DNA of 18,200 nt from Muribaculaceae bacterium. Lineage in GTDB: Bacteria; Bacteroidota; Bacteroidia; Bacteroidales; Muribaculaceae. The stretch spans positions 1-18,200 of the forward strand of contig JAIDBM010000085.1 in assembly GCA_029056365.1 (NCBI GenBank). Direction: 5' to 3'. This document shows, piece after piece, positions 1-8,732 of the stretch. The position numbers and the translations under genes are program-made. The notes under the pieces were generated by a model. That model was not told the DNA's origin, did no database searches, and saw only the letters and a list, made by a program, of their open reading frames with translations. Position 1 is the stretch's first letter. Each line of letters starts with the position of its first letter.

Positions 1-6
1 GTAATA

Positions 7-294
7 GTGGCCAACCTCATACCCTGGGAACCGGGACGTCGCGACAATTCAGGCGCCAAGCGCCGTGTGGCATTCTTTGTGCTTTTGGTGGTGGCGCTTG
101 CAGCTCCGGTGCTTGTGAACTATTTCATGTTCTTCAACAAAATCGCCACTCCCGCGTTCCGCAGCGACTATATGATGCACATGGGCATAGCCGGTGTGGT
201 TGCAGCCGTGCTGTATTTTGTAATCGGTTTCGTTCTCGTAAAGATGCAGAGCCGCAAAACCAAACTCGAATCAATATTCCCCAAGAAAAACTGA
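7..294 (+). CDS. Small two-TM membrane protein, first visible gene of the operon
   Basis: I do not recognise a named family. The 95-aa product has a short hydrophilic N-terminus rich in Arg and Lys, a hydrophobic segment at about residues 21-43, a second at about 58-78, and a basic C-terminal tail, which suggests an inner-membrane protein with two helices. I use the GTG at 7 as start: the reading frame stays open to the window edge, so an upstream start is possible. However, a TAA at 2-4 in another frame would make a natural end for an upstream gene, 2 nt before the GTG, matching the tight spacing elsewhere in this operon. It lies 4 nt before the tubulin-like gene, so it is probably a membrane component of the same system. 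Function is unknown. Confidence 0.7.
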   Translation: MANLIPWEPGRRDNSGAKRRVAFFVLLVVALAAPVLVNYFMFFNKIATPAFRSDYMMHMGIAGVVAAVLYFVIGFVLVKMQSRKTKLESIFPKKN

Positions 295-298
295 TACT

Positions 299-1822
299 AT
301 GCCAGAGCAGATAAACATAATAGGCATCGGCGGAACGGGCATGCGCTGTGTGGAGAGCTTCATACATCTTTGCGCCATGGGCATGTTCGATGACACCGAG
401 GTGAACATACTGGCCCTTGACACCGACATAGCCAACGGCAATTTCAAGCGCGTACGCGAGCTGGTTGGAAACTATAATAAGGTTAATGGTGGCAAGGCGT
501 TGTCGGACACTTTCTTTTCGGCTAAAATCAACTACAATGAATTCAGTCCGGAATATGGCGAGGAGACTACGTTCGATTCCATATCGGACTATTCTACCGC
601 CCAGAAACGCAGCATCGGCGGCAATGAGGCATTCCACGAGTCGGACATTGTGGACCTGTTCCTCACCAAGGAGGTGCGCGGTATGTCGCTGCATCACGGC
701 TACCGTGCCCAGACCCAGATGGGTTCCATGCTGATGTACCATGCCATAATCGAGGCCGCCGAGAAAGTGGCCGAGAACCCGCAGCGCCCCTCGGGACTGC
801 GCAACTTCCTTTCATATCTGAAGGAAGGCACCAAGCACAAGGTGTTCATTTTCGGCTCGGTGTTCGGCGGAACCGGCGCGTCGTCGATTCCCATTTTGCC
901 CGAGGCGCTTAACATTGCGGCTAAACTGATATTCAGCAACCCCGACATAAATATCCTCAACGGCAACTATTTCGGGTCGGTGGTGCTTACCGGCTATTTT
1001 ACATTCGACTACCGGAAGGGTGGCGAGGTAAGCGCCGATGCCTCGAAGTTCGCGCTGAACTCTCAGGCCGCGCTTATGTTCTACCGCTCGGACCCCACAG
1101 TAGAGAAGACCTACAACCGCCTCTATCTGATCGGACGCGACTCTTCGGTGAAACTGCCCTCCGACACCGGATTCGACACCGGCGGCGAGAAACAGAAAAC
1201 CCCCGTCGACTACATCGAGCTGCTGGCTGCTTTCGCCGCGTACGATTTCTTTAAGGAAAGCAAAAAAGACAAAGCTTTCGAACGACAGCAGGACGAGTCG
1301 ATTTTCTATTATATGCAGGCTGATGAAAACGAACGCCTCGACTTCATCAACTTTACCGACGACAACGCAAAGTTCAAGAACCGTTTCGGATGTTTCGTGG
1401 CCGCAGCCATGACAAATGCCCGGGGCGACTTCTTCCGCCAGATGGCCAACCAGTATCTGAAGAGTATAAAAGAGAAGGAAGAACTCGAACCCCTGAACAA
1501 TTTTATCAAGGCCTTCTACGATGCATCGGCACACAGCGGATGGGCACAGCAGATGTACGACTCGGCCGGCGCACAGGGAATGCTGTTCCATCCCAATGTG
1601 TTCGACAAGGGCATTGACATACGCAAGAAAAAGTATAACAAGGAAATGTTCTACGGCGACAGCCCCGAGCAATTCTCGGCCAGCGGCCTGTTTGGCGATG
1701 CTCTCTGGGACAAGGTGCGCAACACCTTTGAAAAAGAGACCGACGCAAGTAAGAACCAGACTATGGGGCACCTTATGGAACGCACCTACGCCACCTTCAA
1801 CAAACTTTATTTCAACAAGTAA
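299..1822 (+). CDS. Tubulin/FtsZ-like GTPase (Tubulin_2-type)
   Basis: This 507-aa protein belongs by motif to the tubulin/FtsZ superfamily. Seen in the sequence: an N-terminal Rossmann-like strand and glycine loop GIGGTGMR (residues 9-16); ALDTD at 39-43 at the place where FtsZ has its NTD motif; and the tubulin signature loop GSVFGGTGASS at 186-196, which contacts the nucleotide phosphates. Residues 134-145 (GYRAQTQMGSML) resemble a conserved stretch of the tubulin-like proteins annotated near zinc-ribbon GTPases. It is longer than FtsZ and lacks FtsZ's C-terminal peptide. I could not place the catalytic T7-loop acid with certainty. Proteins of this kind were proposed to be part of a multicomponent membrane-remodelling system; polymerisation is an inference. 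It lies 6 nt before the large ASKHA gene. Confidence 0.85.
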   Translation: MPEQINIIGIGGTGMRCVESFIHLCAMGMFDDTEVNILALDTDIANGNFKRVRELVGNYNKVNGGKALSDTFFSAKINYNEFSPEYGEETTFDSISDYSTAQKRSIGGNEAFHESDIVDLFLTKEVRGMSLHHGYRAQTQMGSMLMYHAIIEAAEKVAENPQRPSGLRNFLSYLKEGTKHKVFIFGSVFGGTGASSIPILPEALNIAAKLIFSNPDINILNGNYFGSVVLTGYFTFDYRKGGEVSADASKFALNSQAALMFYRSDPTVEKTYNRLYLIGRDSSVKLPSDTGFDTGGEKQKTPVDYIELLAAFAAYDFFKESKKDKAFERQQDESIFYYMQADENERLDFINFTDDNAKFKNRFGCFVAAAMTNARGDFFRQMANQYLKSIKEKEELEPLNNFIKAFYDASAHSGWAQQMYDSAGAQGMLFHPNVFDKGIDIRKKKYNKEMFYGDSPEQFSASGLFGDALWDKVRNTFEKETDASKNQTMGHLMERTYATFNKLYFNK

Positions 1823-1828
1823 ACGACT

Positions 1829-4800
1829 ATGGCCAAACCTTTTCTGCCGTTGTCGGAAAATCCCGTCGACGGTACCTCCATACACCAGTGGCTTTCGCTG
1901 AAAGACCCCAAGACTTTCATCGACAAGCTCGTAACCAGCTCTGGCGACACTTCAGCCGGTCAGAAAACTTTCAACGACCTGATTTCGGGTGTGCCATCGC
2001 CATGGGCGCGGGCAAAGATGACCGGCTATGCCCTGCAGACCAACACCAACGATTACAGCGACAAGCGTACGCTGATTCTGTGCTACCGCGCACTCAAGAA
2101 CGAATGGCGCGGTCTGATGGCCACATACATATTGTTCCCCGACCGTTTCTCGCTCAGCGAACCCATTGAGCTGAATGGCCGCCGTGGCATCGACTCCATG
2201 AACATACGCGCCATTTACGGCGAAATGCTGTTCAAGGAAAAATCGCTGTGGCAGAACGAGGCCGGCAGCATGACTCCGGCGTCAATCCAGCTGCTGTACT
2301 ATGGCGACAAGCAGGCAAACAAGAAGCTTGTCGGCGCCACCTCGCCCTACAGCATATTCTTTACCTCGGTGAACTATGAGGTGGAAGGCGACCTGCCCTG
2401 GATTGTGGACGGCAAATTCACCGACCCCGCATCGCCCGATATTCGCCGTAAGGTGGATATAAAGCAGCTTGAGAAAATCTACTCATTCCTCTCGATGCTG
2501 ACTCAGAACCGCGAGGCATACCGCAACGCTTTGGCCGAGGTTCTTGGCGACGACAAATACAAGGCCACAGATGTCGACCATATACTCCGCGAGGAAATCA
2601 AGGCATGGAGCGAGGAAATAGCCCGCGCTCTTGGCGAACAGGCCGACTCCCTCACGCCTGTACCTCTGACAATTCGCGCCGAGATTGTGCCGCGAGGTCC
2701 GCTTTCGAAGCTGTTCGTCACCAATACCAAATACTGGTGGCACGGCGGAGCTTTCTTCCTGGCCGAACCTGCAGGCGCTGTACTTATAGAGGATATAAGC
2801 GAACTGATGCTGCCCGGCGGTTATCTGGTGGGCTGGATGGCGGTTGGCAATGAGGACGATTACGACCGTGCCGCCGTTTATTATCTGAAAGCCAAAGATG
2901 AGGTCAGCGGCAACACATACTTCTTCTCGCTGCCGTTGTCGAGCAAGGCAATCGACCTGTTCGGCTCGCTCAACGGCATAATCAACGACAACGGCAACTC
3001 GAAGGTTCGTCTGCGGGCCAAGGTGAAAGGCAACGAGGTGGTTGCCATACTCGAGGCCAAGCTCGGCGATTCGAGCGACTTCGTGGAGATACTTTCGAAG
3101 GCATTCGAGATTGTGCTGCCGGACAGCAACGGCAAGGTGTTCGTATGGCCCAACTTCAAGTCGGAGTACTGGAAACAGTATTTCTATTACAGCGAGTTCC
3201 CCACCAACATGCCTGGTGGAGTGCGTATGATTCCGGAATTCGAAGGCAAGGACTTCGAAGACAATTATCTGCGCAGCAGTGTCGGCGGACAGGGTTTCGA
3301 AGAGTGGCAGGCAAAGATGTTTATGGTGAAATATCCGGTCGACAAGGCCAACAGCGGCATGTGGCCCTACGAAATCATCAAGAGCGACACACCGCTGAAA
3401 TATGTGTCGGTGCACGTTCGCCGCAATGAAAAAGACTGGACTGCAGGCCGCCTTGTGATAAAGGCCCCCGGAGGCGACGGCGATATGGTGAGCTTCGGTG
3501 AGACTGCCTACATGAAGGTGCTTAACCGCAACCCCGAGGTGTGCGAGAAGGCTACTGTAGGCATCGACTTCGGCAGTACCAACACGTGCGCCTATTATAA
3601 GACACGTGGCATGCGCGATGCCGAGCCGATGCCGTTCAGCAACCACCGTCTGGCCATTGTGGGCTTCGACAACACTCCGCGTGCCATGGCCGCCAAGGAC
3701 GAACTGCTGTTTATCAGCAACGAAGAGCCTTTAAACGGCAACGGTCAGATAAAGTCGTGGCTGCACGAGCACGACATACAGTACATTGCCGATAATTTCG
3801 CCAAGGACGATGAACCGATTATCGGCGGTGTGCCTGTGAACGAGACTAATATTACCGTTCATTCCATGAACGAATATATAATCCAGACCAATGCGGGCCG
3901 TCTGAACTACAATATGAAATGGGCCCGAGGCGAGAACGAGAAAAAACGCAAGTCGTTTATCTCCATGGTATGGCTGCAGATTTGTGCCGACCTGTTCGGC
4001 AAGGAACTTGTGCCGTCGGAACTGCGCTGGTCGTTCCCGAGCGCCATGACCGACACCGCATCGTTGTCGCAGGTGTTCAAAAACCTCACCGACACCATCG
4101 GCCGCACTATCGAAGGCGTGCGGATAGCCAAGAACCAGTCGTTTACCGAAGCTGAGGCGGTGTGTGTATATGCCCAGGGTTATTCGGCGGCGCTGACTCC
4201 CAACAATCTCTTCCTTGGCATCGACATAGGCGGCAGCACATCCGACATTCTTGTTCTCGGTCTTGACCCCAAGGACCTGAACGGCAGCGGCCAGCGCCTG
4301 TACTCGCAGTGCTCGGTGCGTGTGGCTGCCGGAATGTTCTTCGATGCCATAAACCGCTCGGAACAGTTCCGCAAGGCATTGTACAACTTCCACGAGTCGA
4401 AAAAAACCGGTGTGCATGTGCTGAACATCGCCGATGTGGTGAGCAAGGAGGCTCAGAAATATCAGCGTGCGCCGTACTATCTTAACAATGTGTTCGACCA
4501 GCTGAAGAGCCGCAAGGAGTTTGCCGACTTCTACGCCCACATGCGTTCAAACATACCGTTCGCATTCGCTCTGCCTGCCTACATCACCGGTCTGCTGTCG
4601 TTCTACGCCGGCATACTGTTGCGCGATACAATCACCAGGAACAATCTGCCCACCGATGAAATCCGTTTCCGTTACTACGGCAAGGGCGGACGTCTGTTCG
4701 AATGGCTGTTCTTTACTCTGGAGGAAAACGGACGCGAGGCATGCCGCTATCTTGGTGCCTGCATCACAGCCGGACTGGGTATGCCCGACCGCCGGGTGCG

Positions 4801-5374
4801 TATTCTGTTCGACAACCTCGACAATAATGTCGACGGCGACCGTATGGAAAACAAGAGCGAGGTGGCAAAGGGCCTTGTAAAACTGTCGACCAATCCAAAC
4901 GATGCCATACTGGGCATCAACGACCATAACAAGGATGTTGAGGACGGATACTACGACGACTACTCGGACTATGGCGAACCCTCTGCCTCGGCTTCAGGCG
5001 AGATGGAGCGTCATGAAGTGGTAGGCGAAAAGAACATAACCTACCGTACGCCCAACGGCATACGCGAGCTTGGCGAGCTGGAGATTCTGAGCGAGGATAT
5101 GTTCAGAAACATCTCGCTGTTCGGCTTCAACACCTCGAAATTCGAGAACTTCAACCGCTTCATAGGCATATTCACCACATTTGTGAAGAAATGCAACTTT
5201 GTTGAGGAAATCGACCCGCTGCGTCAGGGCACATCGGGTCTGAACAATCTGGCAGCATTCTTTGTGAACGACGACGAGCGCGGCGCGGCCAACTACCGTA
5301 TGCCTATTTTCATAGCTTCGGGTCTGTACTATCTCAACAACTGCCTGATGCCTCAGATATTCAAACAGAACTGA
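1829..5374 (+). CDS. Large multidomain protein with Hsp70/actin-like (ASKHA) ATPase module
   Basis: The product has 1181 residues. Residues 1-570 form a mixed alpha/beta region I cannot assign to a family; it includes a helical stretch near 210-270 and a beta-rich part from 280 to 570 with many Trp, Tyr and Gly. From 570 there is a clear actin/Hsp70-type ATPase: the phosphate-1 loop VGIDFGSTN at 577-585, the phosphate-2 loop LGIDIGGSTSD at 796-806, and an adenosine-type loop YYGKGG at 949-954. All key Asp and Gly residues are present, so ATP binding is likely. An acidic Tyr/Asp-rich linker (about 1037-1050) precedes the C-terminal tail. The gene is 1 nt from the next, which encodes a degenerate relative of the same fold. 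An Hsp70-like role in remodelling a tubulin-like partner is inference. The family is often annotated only as hypothetical or Hsp70-family. Confidence 0.8.
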   Translation: MAKPFLPLSENPVDGTSIHQWLSLKDPKTFIDKLVTSSGDTSAGQKTFNDLISGVPSPWARAKMTGYALQTNTNDYSDKRTLILCYRALKNEWRGLMATYILFPDRFSLSEPIELNGRRGIDSMNIRAIYGEMLFKEKSLWQNEAGSMTPASIQLLYYGDKQANKKLVGATSPYSIFFTSVNYEVEGDLPWIVDGKFTDPASPDIRRKVDIKQLEKIYSFLSMLTQNREAYRNALAEVLGDDKYKATDVDHILREEIKAWSEEIARALGEQADSLTPVPLTIRAEIVPRGPLSKLFVTNTKYWWHGGAFFLAEPAGAVLIEDISELMLPGGYLVGWMAVGNEDDYDRAAVYYLKAKDEVSGNTYFFSLPLSSKAIDLFGSLNGIINDNGNSKVRLRAKVKGNEVVAILEAKLGDSSDFVEILSKAFEIVLPDSNGKVFVWPNFKSEYWKQYFYYSEFPTNMPGGVRMIPEFEGKDFEDNYLRSSVGGQGFEEWQAKMFMVKYPVDKANSGMWPYEIIKSDTPLKYVSVHVRRNEKDWTAGRLVIKAPGGDGDMVSFGETAYMKVLNRNPEVCEKATVGIDFGSTNTCAYYKTRGMRDAEPMPFSNHRLAIVGFDNTPRAMAAKDELLFISNEEPLNGNGQIKSWLHEHDIQYIADNFAKDDEPIIGGVPVNETNITVHSMNEYIIQTNAGRLNYNMKWARGENEKKRKSFISMVWLQICADLFGKELVPSELRWSFPSAMTDTASLSQVFKNLTDTIGRTIEGVRIAKNQSFTEAEAVCVYAQGYSAALTPNNLFLGIDIGGSTSDILVLGLDPKDLNGSGQRLYSQCSVRVAAGMFFDAINRSEQFRKALYNFHESKKTGVHVLNIADVVSKEAQKYQRAPYYLNNVFDQLKSRKEFADFYAHMRSNIPFAFALPAYITGLLSFYAGILLRDTITRNNLPTDEIRFRYYGKGGRLFEWLFFTLEENGREACRYLGACITAGLGMPDRRVRILFDNLDNNVDGDRMENKSEVAKGLVKLSTNPNDAILGINDHNKDVEDGYYDDYSDYGEPSASASGEMERHEVVGEKNITYRTPNGIRELGELEILSEDMFRNISLFGFNTSKFENFNRFIGIFTTFVKKCNFVEEIDPLRQGTSGLNNLAAFFVNDDERGAANYRMPIFIASGLYYLNNCLMPQIFKQN

Positions 5375-5375
5375 T

Positions 5376-7433
5376 ATGGCGGACGCAAAACTGATATTAT
5401 ATTGCGACACCGACTTCATAGTGCCCGTTGTAGACAAAGGCGACGGGTACTATGAAGTGTTCCGTGGCACAGCCGATGGCTGTCTGTGGCTGTATTTCTA
5501 TACTCCGGCCGACAATTCGGCGCTGGAATACGGTCGCACCTACAAGGCGAGTTTCGACAGCGGTCGCGCCGCATATCTTGGCGATATATGGAAGGCCATC
5601 GATGCCGACCTGCGCTACAGTACTCCGGTTCTCGACTCGCTGCCTTATACCACGCTGCTCGACAACAGCGGCATAATACGGGCCTTGCGCGAGTTTTACA
5701 GCGCCGGCGGAAGCCGAAAGGAAGTGGATATTCCTACCGTTTACGTATTTGCCGGAAATATCTCGGACAACGCCCGCAAACGCTTCATCGCACATATGCA
5801 GGAACAGTCGTTTGCCACTGTAAGCTATTCGCTTGGTGTGGAGGCGCTGGCGCTTGGATATGTGGGTAAGGTAAAGCCGGAACTCCGGGCGGAATTCGGT
5901 CAGAAGGTGGTGTTTTTCGAATCGGCCGGCGGCGATATGCTGATGCGCTGTTATGCCTGTGACGGAAGTATGTTCCTGCCTCTGGAAGAAGAACGCACGC
6001 TAAGCGGCATGGGCGAGAATCCGTTGCGGGCCGCTCTGGCAAAAATAGTGCTGTCGATAATGCAGCGCACCCACAACTTCCTGCGCGAAGACGAGATTCC
6101 ACGCGAAACGGCATACCAGATGCAGTTCGTTGACGAGTGGCTGCGGCAGCGTCGCGACCCTAATTTCGGAATCACTTTTCACTACAGTTCAGACCCCGAC
6201 ACCCGCTATCCGTGTATAGTCGACAACACGCAGCTCAACACCATACGCGACACATCGGTGGCCGAGACAGTGCGCCAGATGGCGACTTACCGCAACAAAG
6301 TGGCGCCCAACGACATGCTGCAGTGTGTGCTGCTTGGCGAGGCTTTCAACGATGAGGACTTTGTGCGCCGATGCATCAGCAACATAGGCAGCAACCAGCT
6401 TGTAACTGTAATCACACCCGATAAGATGCCCGAGCTGCTGAGCCTTTACGGCTCGGTGGTGTCTCCGACAGCAAAAGAGGCTCTGGCCGACTTCGACAGG
6501 ATACGTAATGCCGAGAGCCAGGCCCGACGTGCCATTGGAGCGTGGATAAGCAATGCCGAACGTATACGCGGTCTGGCCGCTCTTACATCCGACCTGGCCA
6601 GACGCATGAGCGATGATGCCGGACGGTTCGGAGCCGATGTGGCAAATGCTGCCGAGCAGGTGAAACGCTCGCTGGCACGCCCCGGAGGCAAGTTCGACGA
6701 GGCCCGCGAACAGTGGCAGCGCTACCGTCCCCGGCGTAATCCGCTTGAGGACTATGCCGCAGAGGTCGGAGCTTACCGCAATGAACTCGACTCCTGCCGG
6801 ACTATATTTGCCGAGACCGATAAATTCGACGGCGCACGCGCTATAATAGACCGTATATTGAAAGAAGCCGCCGACATCAACAATCTTTACGGCGAATGCG
6901 CCAAGGCCGATGCAGTGTATAAGGCCCTGGCCGATGCAGTCGACGATTACGAACAGAAATATCCCCGCTACTGCGAACTGCTCAAGCAATTCAAACGCGA
7001 GGGCAACATGAGCGTAAAACGCCGCATAGTGCAGCAGATTCAGGACGAAGACCTTACCTGCGAGGAACTACCTGTGGTAGAACTTGCCGAGCTGATACCG
7101 GTGCGCCTTCATGCAACGGTGGAGAAGGTGAAGACAGGCTTGTTCCGCTCAAAAAAAGTGCTTAAGGTAAAGGTTGAACTGCCCGATGGAGTTTCGCTGC
7201 CCTGCAACAGCGTGCTGCTGATTCAGGAACGCCCGCTGGCTTCGGTTCAGGACAAATATATCCGCGCCGAGTACGACAAGGGCGAGGAAGGTCCCTTTGA
7301 ATTCAGCGCCGACCTGCCTCTGGCACAATGCGATGGAGCCTCGCGTCTGCGGGTGTACTTCAAACCGCACCCCGATGAGGCCATAGGCATCAACAACGCA
7401 TTCGAGTGTAACGAATGCAATGTGGAACTATAA
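5376..7433 (+). CDS. Degenerate Hsp70-like protein with coiled coil and C-terminal beta domain
   Basis: The 685-aa product shows a faded actin/Hsp70 pattern in the right order. ILYCDTDFIVPVV (7-19) sits where the phosphate-1 loop belongs but lacks the GxGT-type glycines. SLGVEALALGYV (152-163) resembles the Hsp70 helix usually reading EPxAAALAYG. KVVFFESAGGDMLM (177-190) is a phosphate-2-like strand and turn, and CVLLGEAFNDEDFV (317-330) resembles the Hsp70 VLVGG segment. Residues about 365-545 are Ala/Arg/Glu-rich and helical, probably coiled coil, and about 575-685 look like a beta-sandwich ending in a Cys-containing tail (C678, C681). I infer a pseudo-ATPase partner of the preceding 1181-aa protein. 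Confidence in the coding call is high; the fold call is moderate and rests on pattern order, not on an alignment. Confidence 0.75.
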   Translation: MADAKLILYCDTDFIVPVVDKGDGYYEVFRGTADGCLWLYFYTPADNSALEYGRTYKASFDSGRAAYLGDIWKAIDADLRYSTPVLDSLPYTTLLDNSGIIRALREFYSAGGSRKEVDIPTVYVFAGNISDNARKRFIAHMQEQSFATVSYSLGVEALALGYVGKVKPELRAEFGQKVVFFESAGGDMLMRCYACDGSMFLPLEEERTLSGMGENPLRAALAKIVLSIMQRTHNFLREDEIPRETAYQMQFVDEWLRQRRDPNFGITFHYSSDPDTRYPCIVDNTQLNTIRDTSVAETVRQMATYRNKVAPNDMLQCVLLGEAFNDEDFVRRCISNIGSNQLVTVITPDKMPELLSLYGSVVSPTAKEALADFDRIRNAESQARRAIGAWISNAERIRGLAALTSDLARRMSDDAGRFGADVANAAEQVKRSLARPGGKFDEAREQWQRYRPRRNPLEDYAAEVGAYRNELDSCRTIFAETDKFDGARAIIDRILKEAADINNLYGECAKADAVYKALADAVDDYEQKYPRYCELLKQFKREGNMSVKRRIVQQIQDEDLTCEELPVVELAELIPVRLHATVEKVKTGLFRSKKVLKVKVELPDGVSLPCNSVLLIQERPLASVQDKYIRAEYDKGEEGPFEFSADLPLAQCDGASRLRVYFKPHPDEAIGINNAFECNECNVEL

Positions 7434-7447
7434 ATCGACAAATTGTA

Positions 7448-8728
7448 ATGGCAACAAAAAAAATACTATGTCCGTACTGCTTTGAGGAATTTCAGAACAG
7501 CGAGGCCCTCTACCAGTGCGAGAGCGAGGAGCGTGATGCCGATGGCGAATATCGCTGCCGACGCATAACAAGCATGGCTTATGACCGATACTGGAAAGGC
7601 GAGGACCTGCCCATACGCAACGTGTGGCCGCAGAAAGGAGGTTTTCTGTCGAAACTTACCGGTCCGAGCCTGAAGGCCCAGCGCTGCGACAATTGCGGAT
7701 ACAACTCGCGACGTTTCGTATGCCCGCATTGCCTGAACTGGCTGCCAACCGACATGATTGAGAAGGGAGCCGAAATCATATCGGTAATCGGAAGTCCGTC
7801 GAGCGGAAAAACCAATTATATCGTGGCCCTCATACACCAGCTGAGCAAGTATGGTTACAAAATCGACCTGCAGGTATCGGCCACACAGATTTACCGCGAC
7901 GGACATAAGAACGAATCGACTCAGAACCGCTACCGCGAACTCGACCGTCGGCTGTTCAAAGACCTTACCATGCTGGCGAAAACTCCGGAGAACGCCAAGG
8001 ATATTCCGCTGATTTTCCATTTGTCGCAGCAACAGACAAACAAGGATATTTATCTTGTGTTCTACGACACGGCTGGCGAAAAATTCCAGGAGAATCTTAA
8101 AAACAATGTCCGCTATCTGCAGCAGTCGTCGGGCGTTATATGCGTGCTCGACGTTCTGTCGATTTCAAAGGTCAAGAAAATTCTGCTCAACAAAGGCTTC
8201 AGTGAATTCGCCGGTCAGCCAAGCGCTCCCATGCAGGACATCCAGTATTCGCTCGACAGCTTCGAGGGCGATGAAAAACTCTATTCAAAGCCTTTTGCCT
8301 TTGTGTTCAGCAAGTTCGATGCAATTATCGACAACAAGTCGGACCTGTCGTTCAACGCCGATGAGTTTACTCGCGGAAACACTTTGAACGACAGTTCATA
8401 TCTGAAGAGCGGCGAGGTTGATCTTGACAAAATAAATGCCATCAGCGAGGTAATCGAGCAGACCATGGAGGAAGAATGGGACGAAGGCGACTTCCGGCAC
8501 TTCGCCCACAAATGGGCGAGCAAGAAGAACCGCGAGCTTCCACCCGACAAGCGAAATCCGAACGACCCGGACAACAGCTACAAGTTTTTCGGAGTGTCGT
8601 CGCTTGGCGGCATGCCCGATGACAACATGACCCTTGATGAGGTAAAACCCTATCGGGTGGTCGACCCGCTGGTATGGATTCTATACAAGCTCGGACAGTT
8701 TAAAATACCTGTAAAAAATCAGAAATAA
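7448..8728 (+). CDS. Zinc-ribbon P-loop GTPase (double-GTPase/TRAFAC-like), soluble
   Basis: I choose the ATG at 7448 (426 aa). A start at 7415 is possible but would overlap the previous gene by 19 nt, and the extra 11 residues precede the natural MATKKILCPYC start. N-terminal zinc-binding cysteines come first: CPYC (8-11), C24 and C37, then CDNC (80-83) and CPHC (92-95), enough for two zinc ribbons. The GTPase core follows: Walker A GSPSSGKT at 115-122, Walker B YDTAG at 206-210, an NKxD-like SKFD at 288-291, and SSLG at 384-387 as a G5-like loop. There is no membrane segment. It is followed 4 nt later by the GAP1-like gene, its likely partner, and two genes later by a membrane-bound zinc-ribbon GTPase, the pairing that earned such systems the double-GTPase label. 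Specificity for GTP over ATP is inferred from SKFD. Confidence 0.85.
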   Translation: MATKKILCPYCFEEFQNSEALYQCESEERDADGEYRCRRITSMAYDRYWKGEDLPIRNVWPQKGGFLSKLTGPSLKAQRCDNCGYNSRRFVCPHCLNWLPTDMIEKGAEIISVIGSPSSGKTNYIVALIHQLSKYGYKIDLQVSATQIYRDGHKNESTQNRYRELDRRLFKDLTMLAKTPENAKDIPLIFHLSQQQTNKDIYLVFYDTAGEKFQENLKNNVRYLQQSSGVICVLDVLSISKVKKILLNKGFSEFAGQPSAPMQDIQYSLDSFEGDEKLYSKPFAFVFSKFDAIIDNKSDLSFNADEFTRGNTLNDSSYLKSGEVDLDKINAISEVIEQTMEEEWDEGDFRHFAHKWASKKNRELPPDKRNPNDPDNSYKFFGVSSLGGMPDDNMTLDEVKPYRVVDPLVWILYKLGQFKIPVKNQK

Positions 8729-8732
8729 TACC

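Noticed and set aside
812..1885. A 357-codon open frame on the - strand opposite the tubulin-like gene
   Set aside because: It has no recognisable domain and runs against the operon through a gene with tubulin motifs. A shadow frame.
2483..3646. A 387-codon open frame on the - strand opposite the large ATPase gene
   Set aside because: Composition is unlike a real protein and it spans the reverse of the phosphate-1 loop region. A shadow frame.
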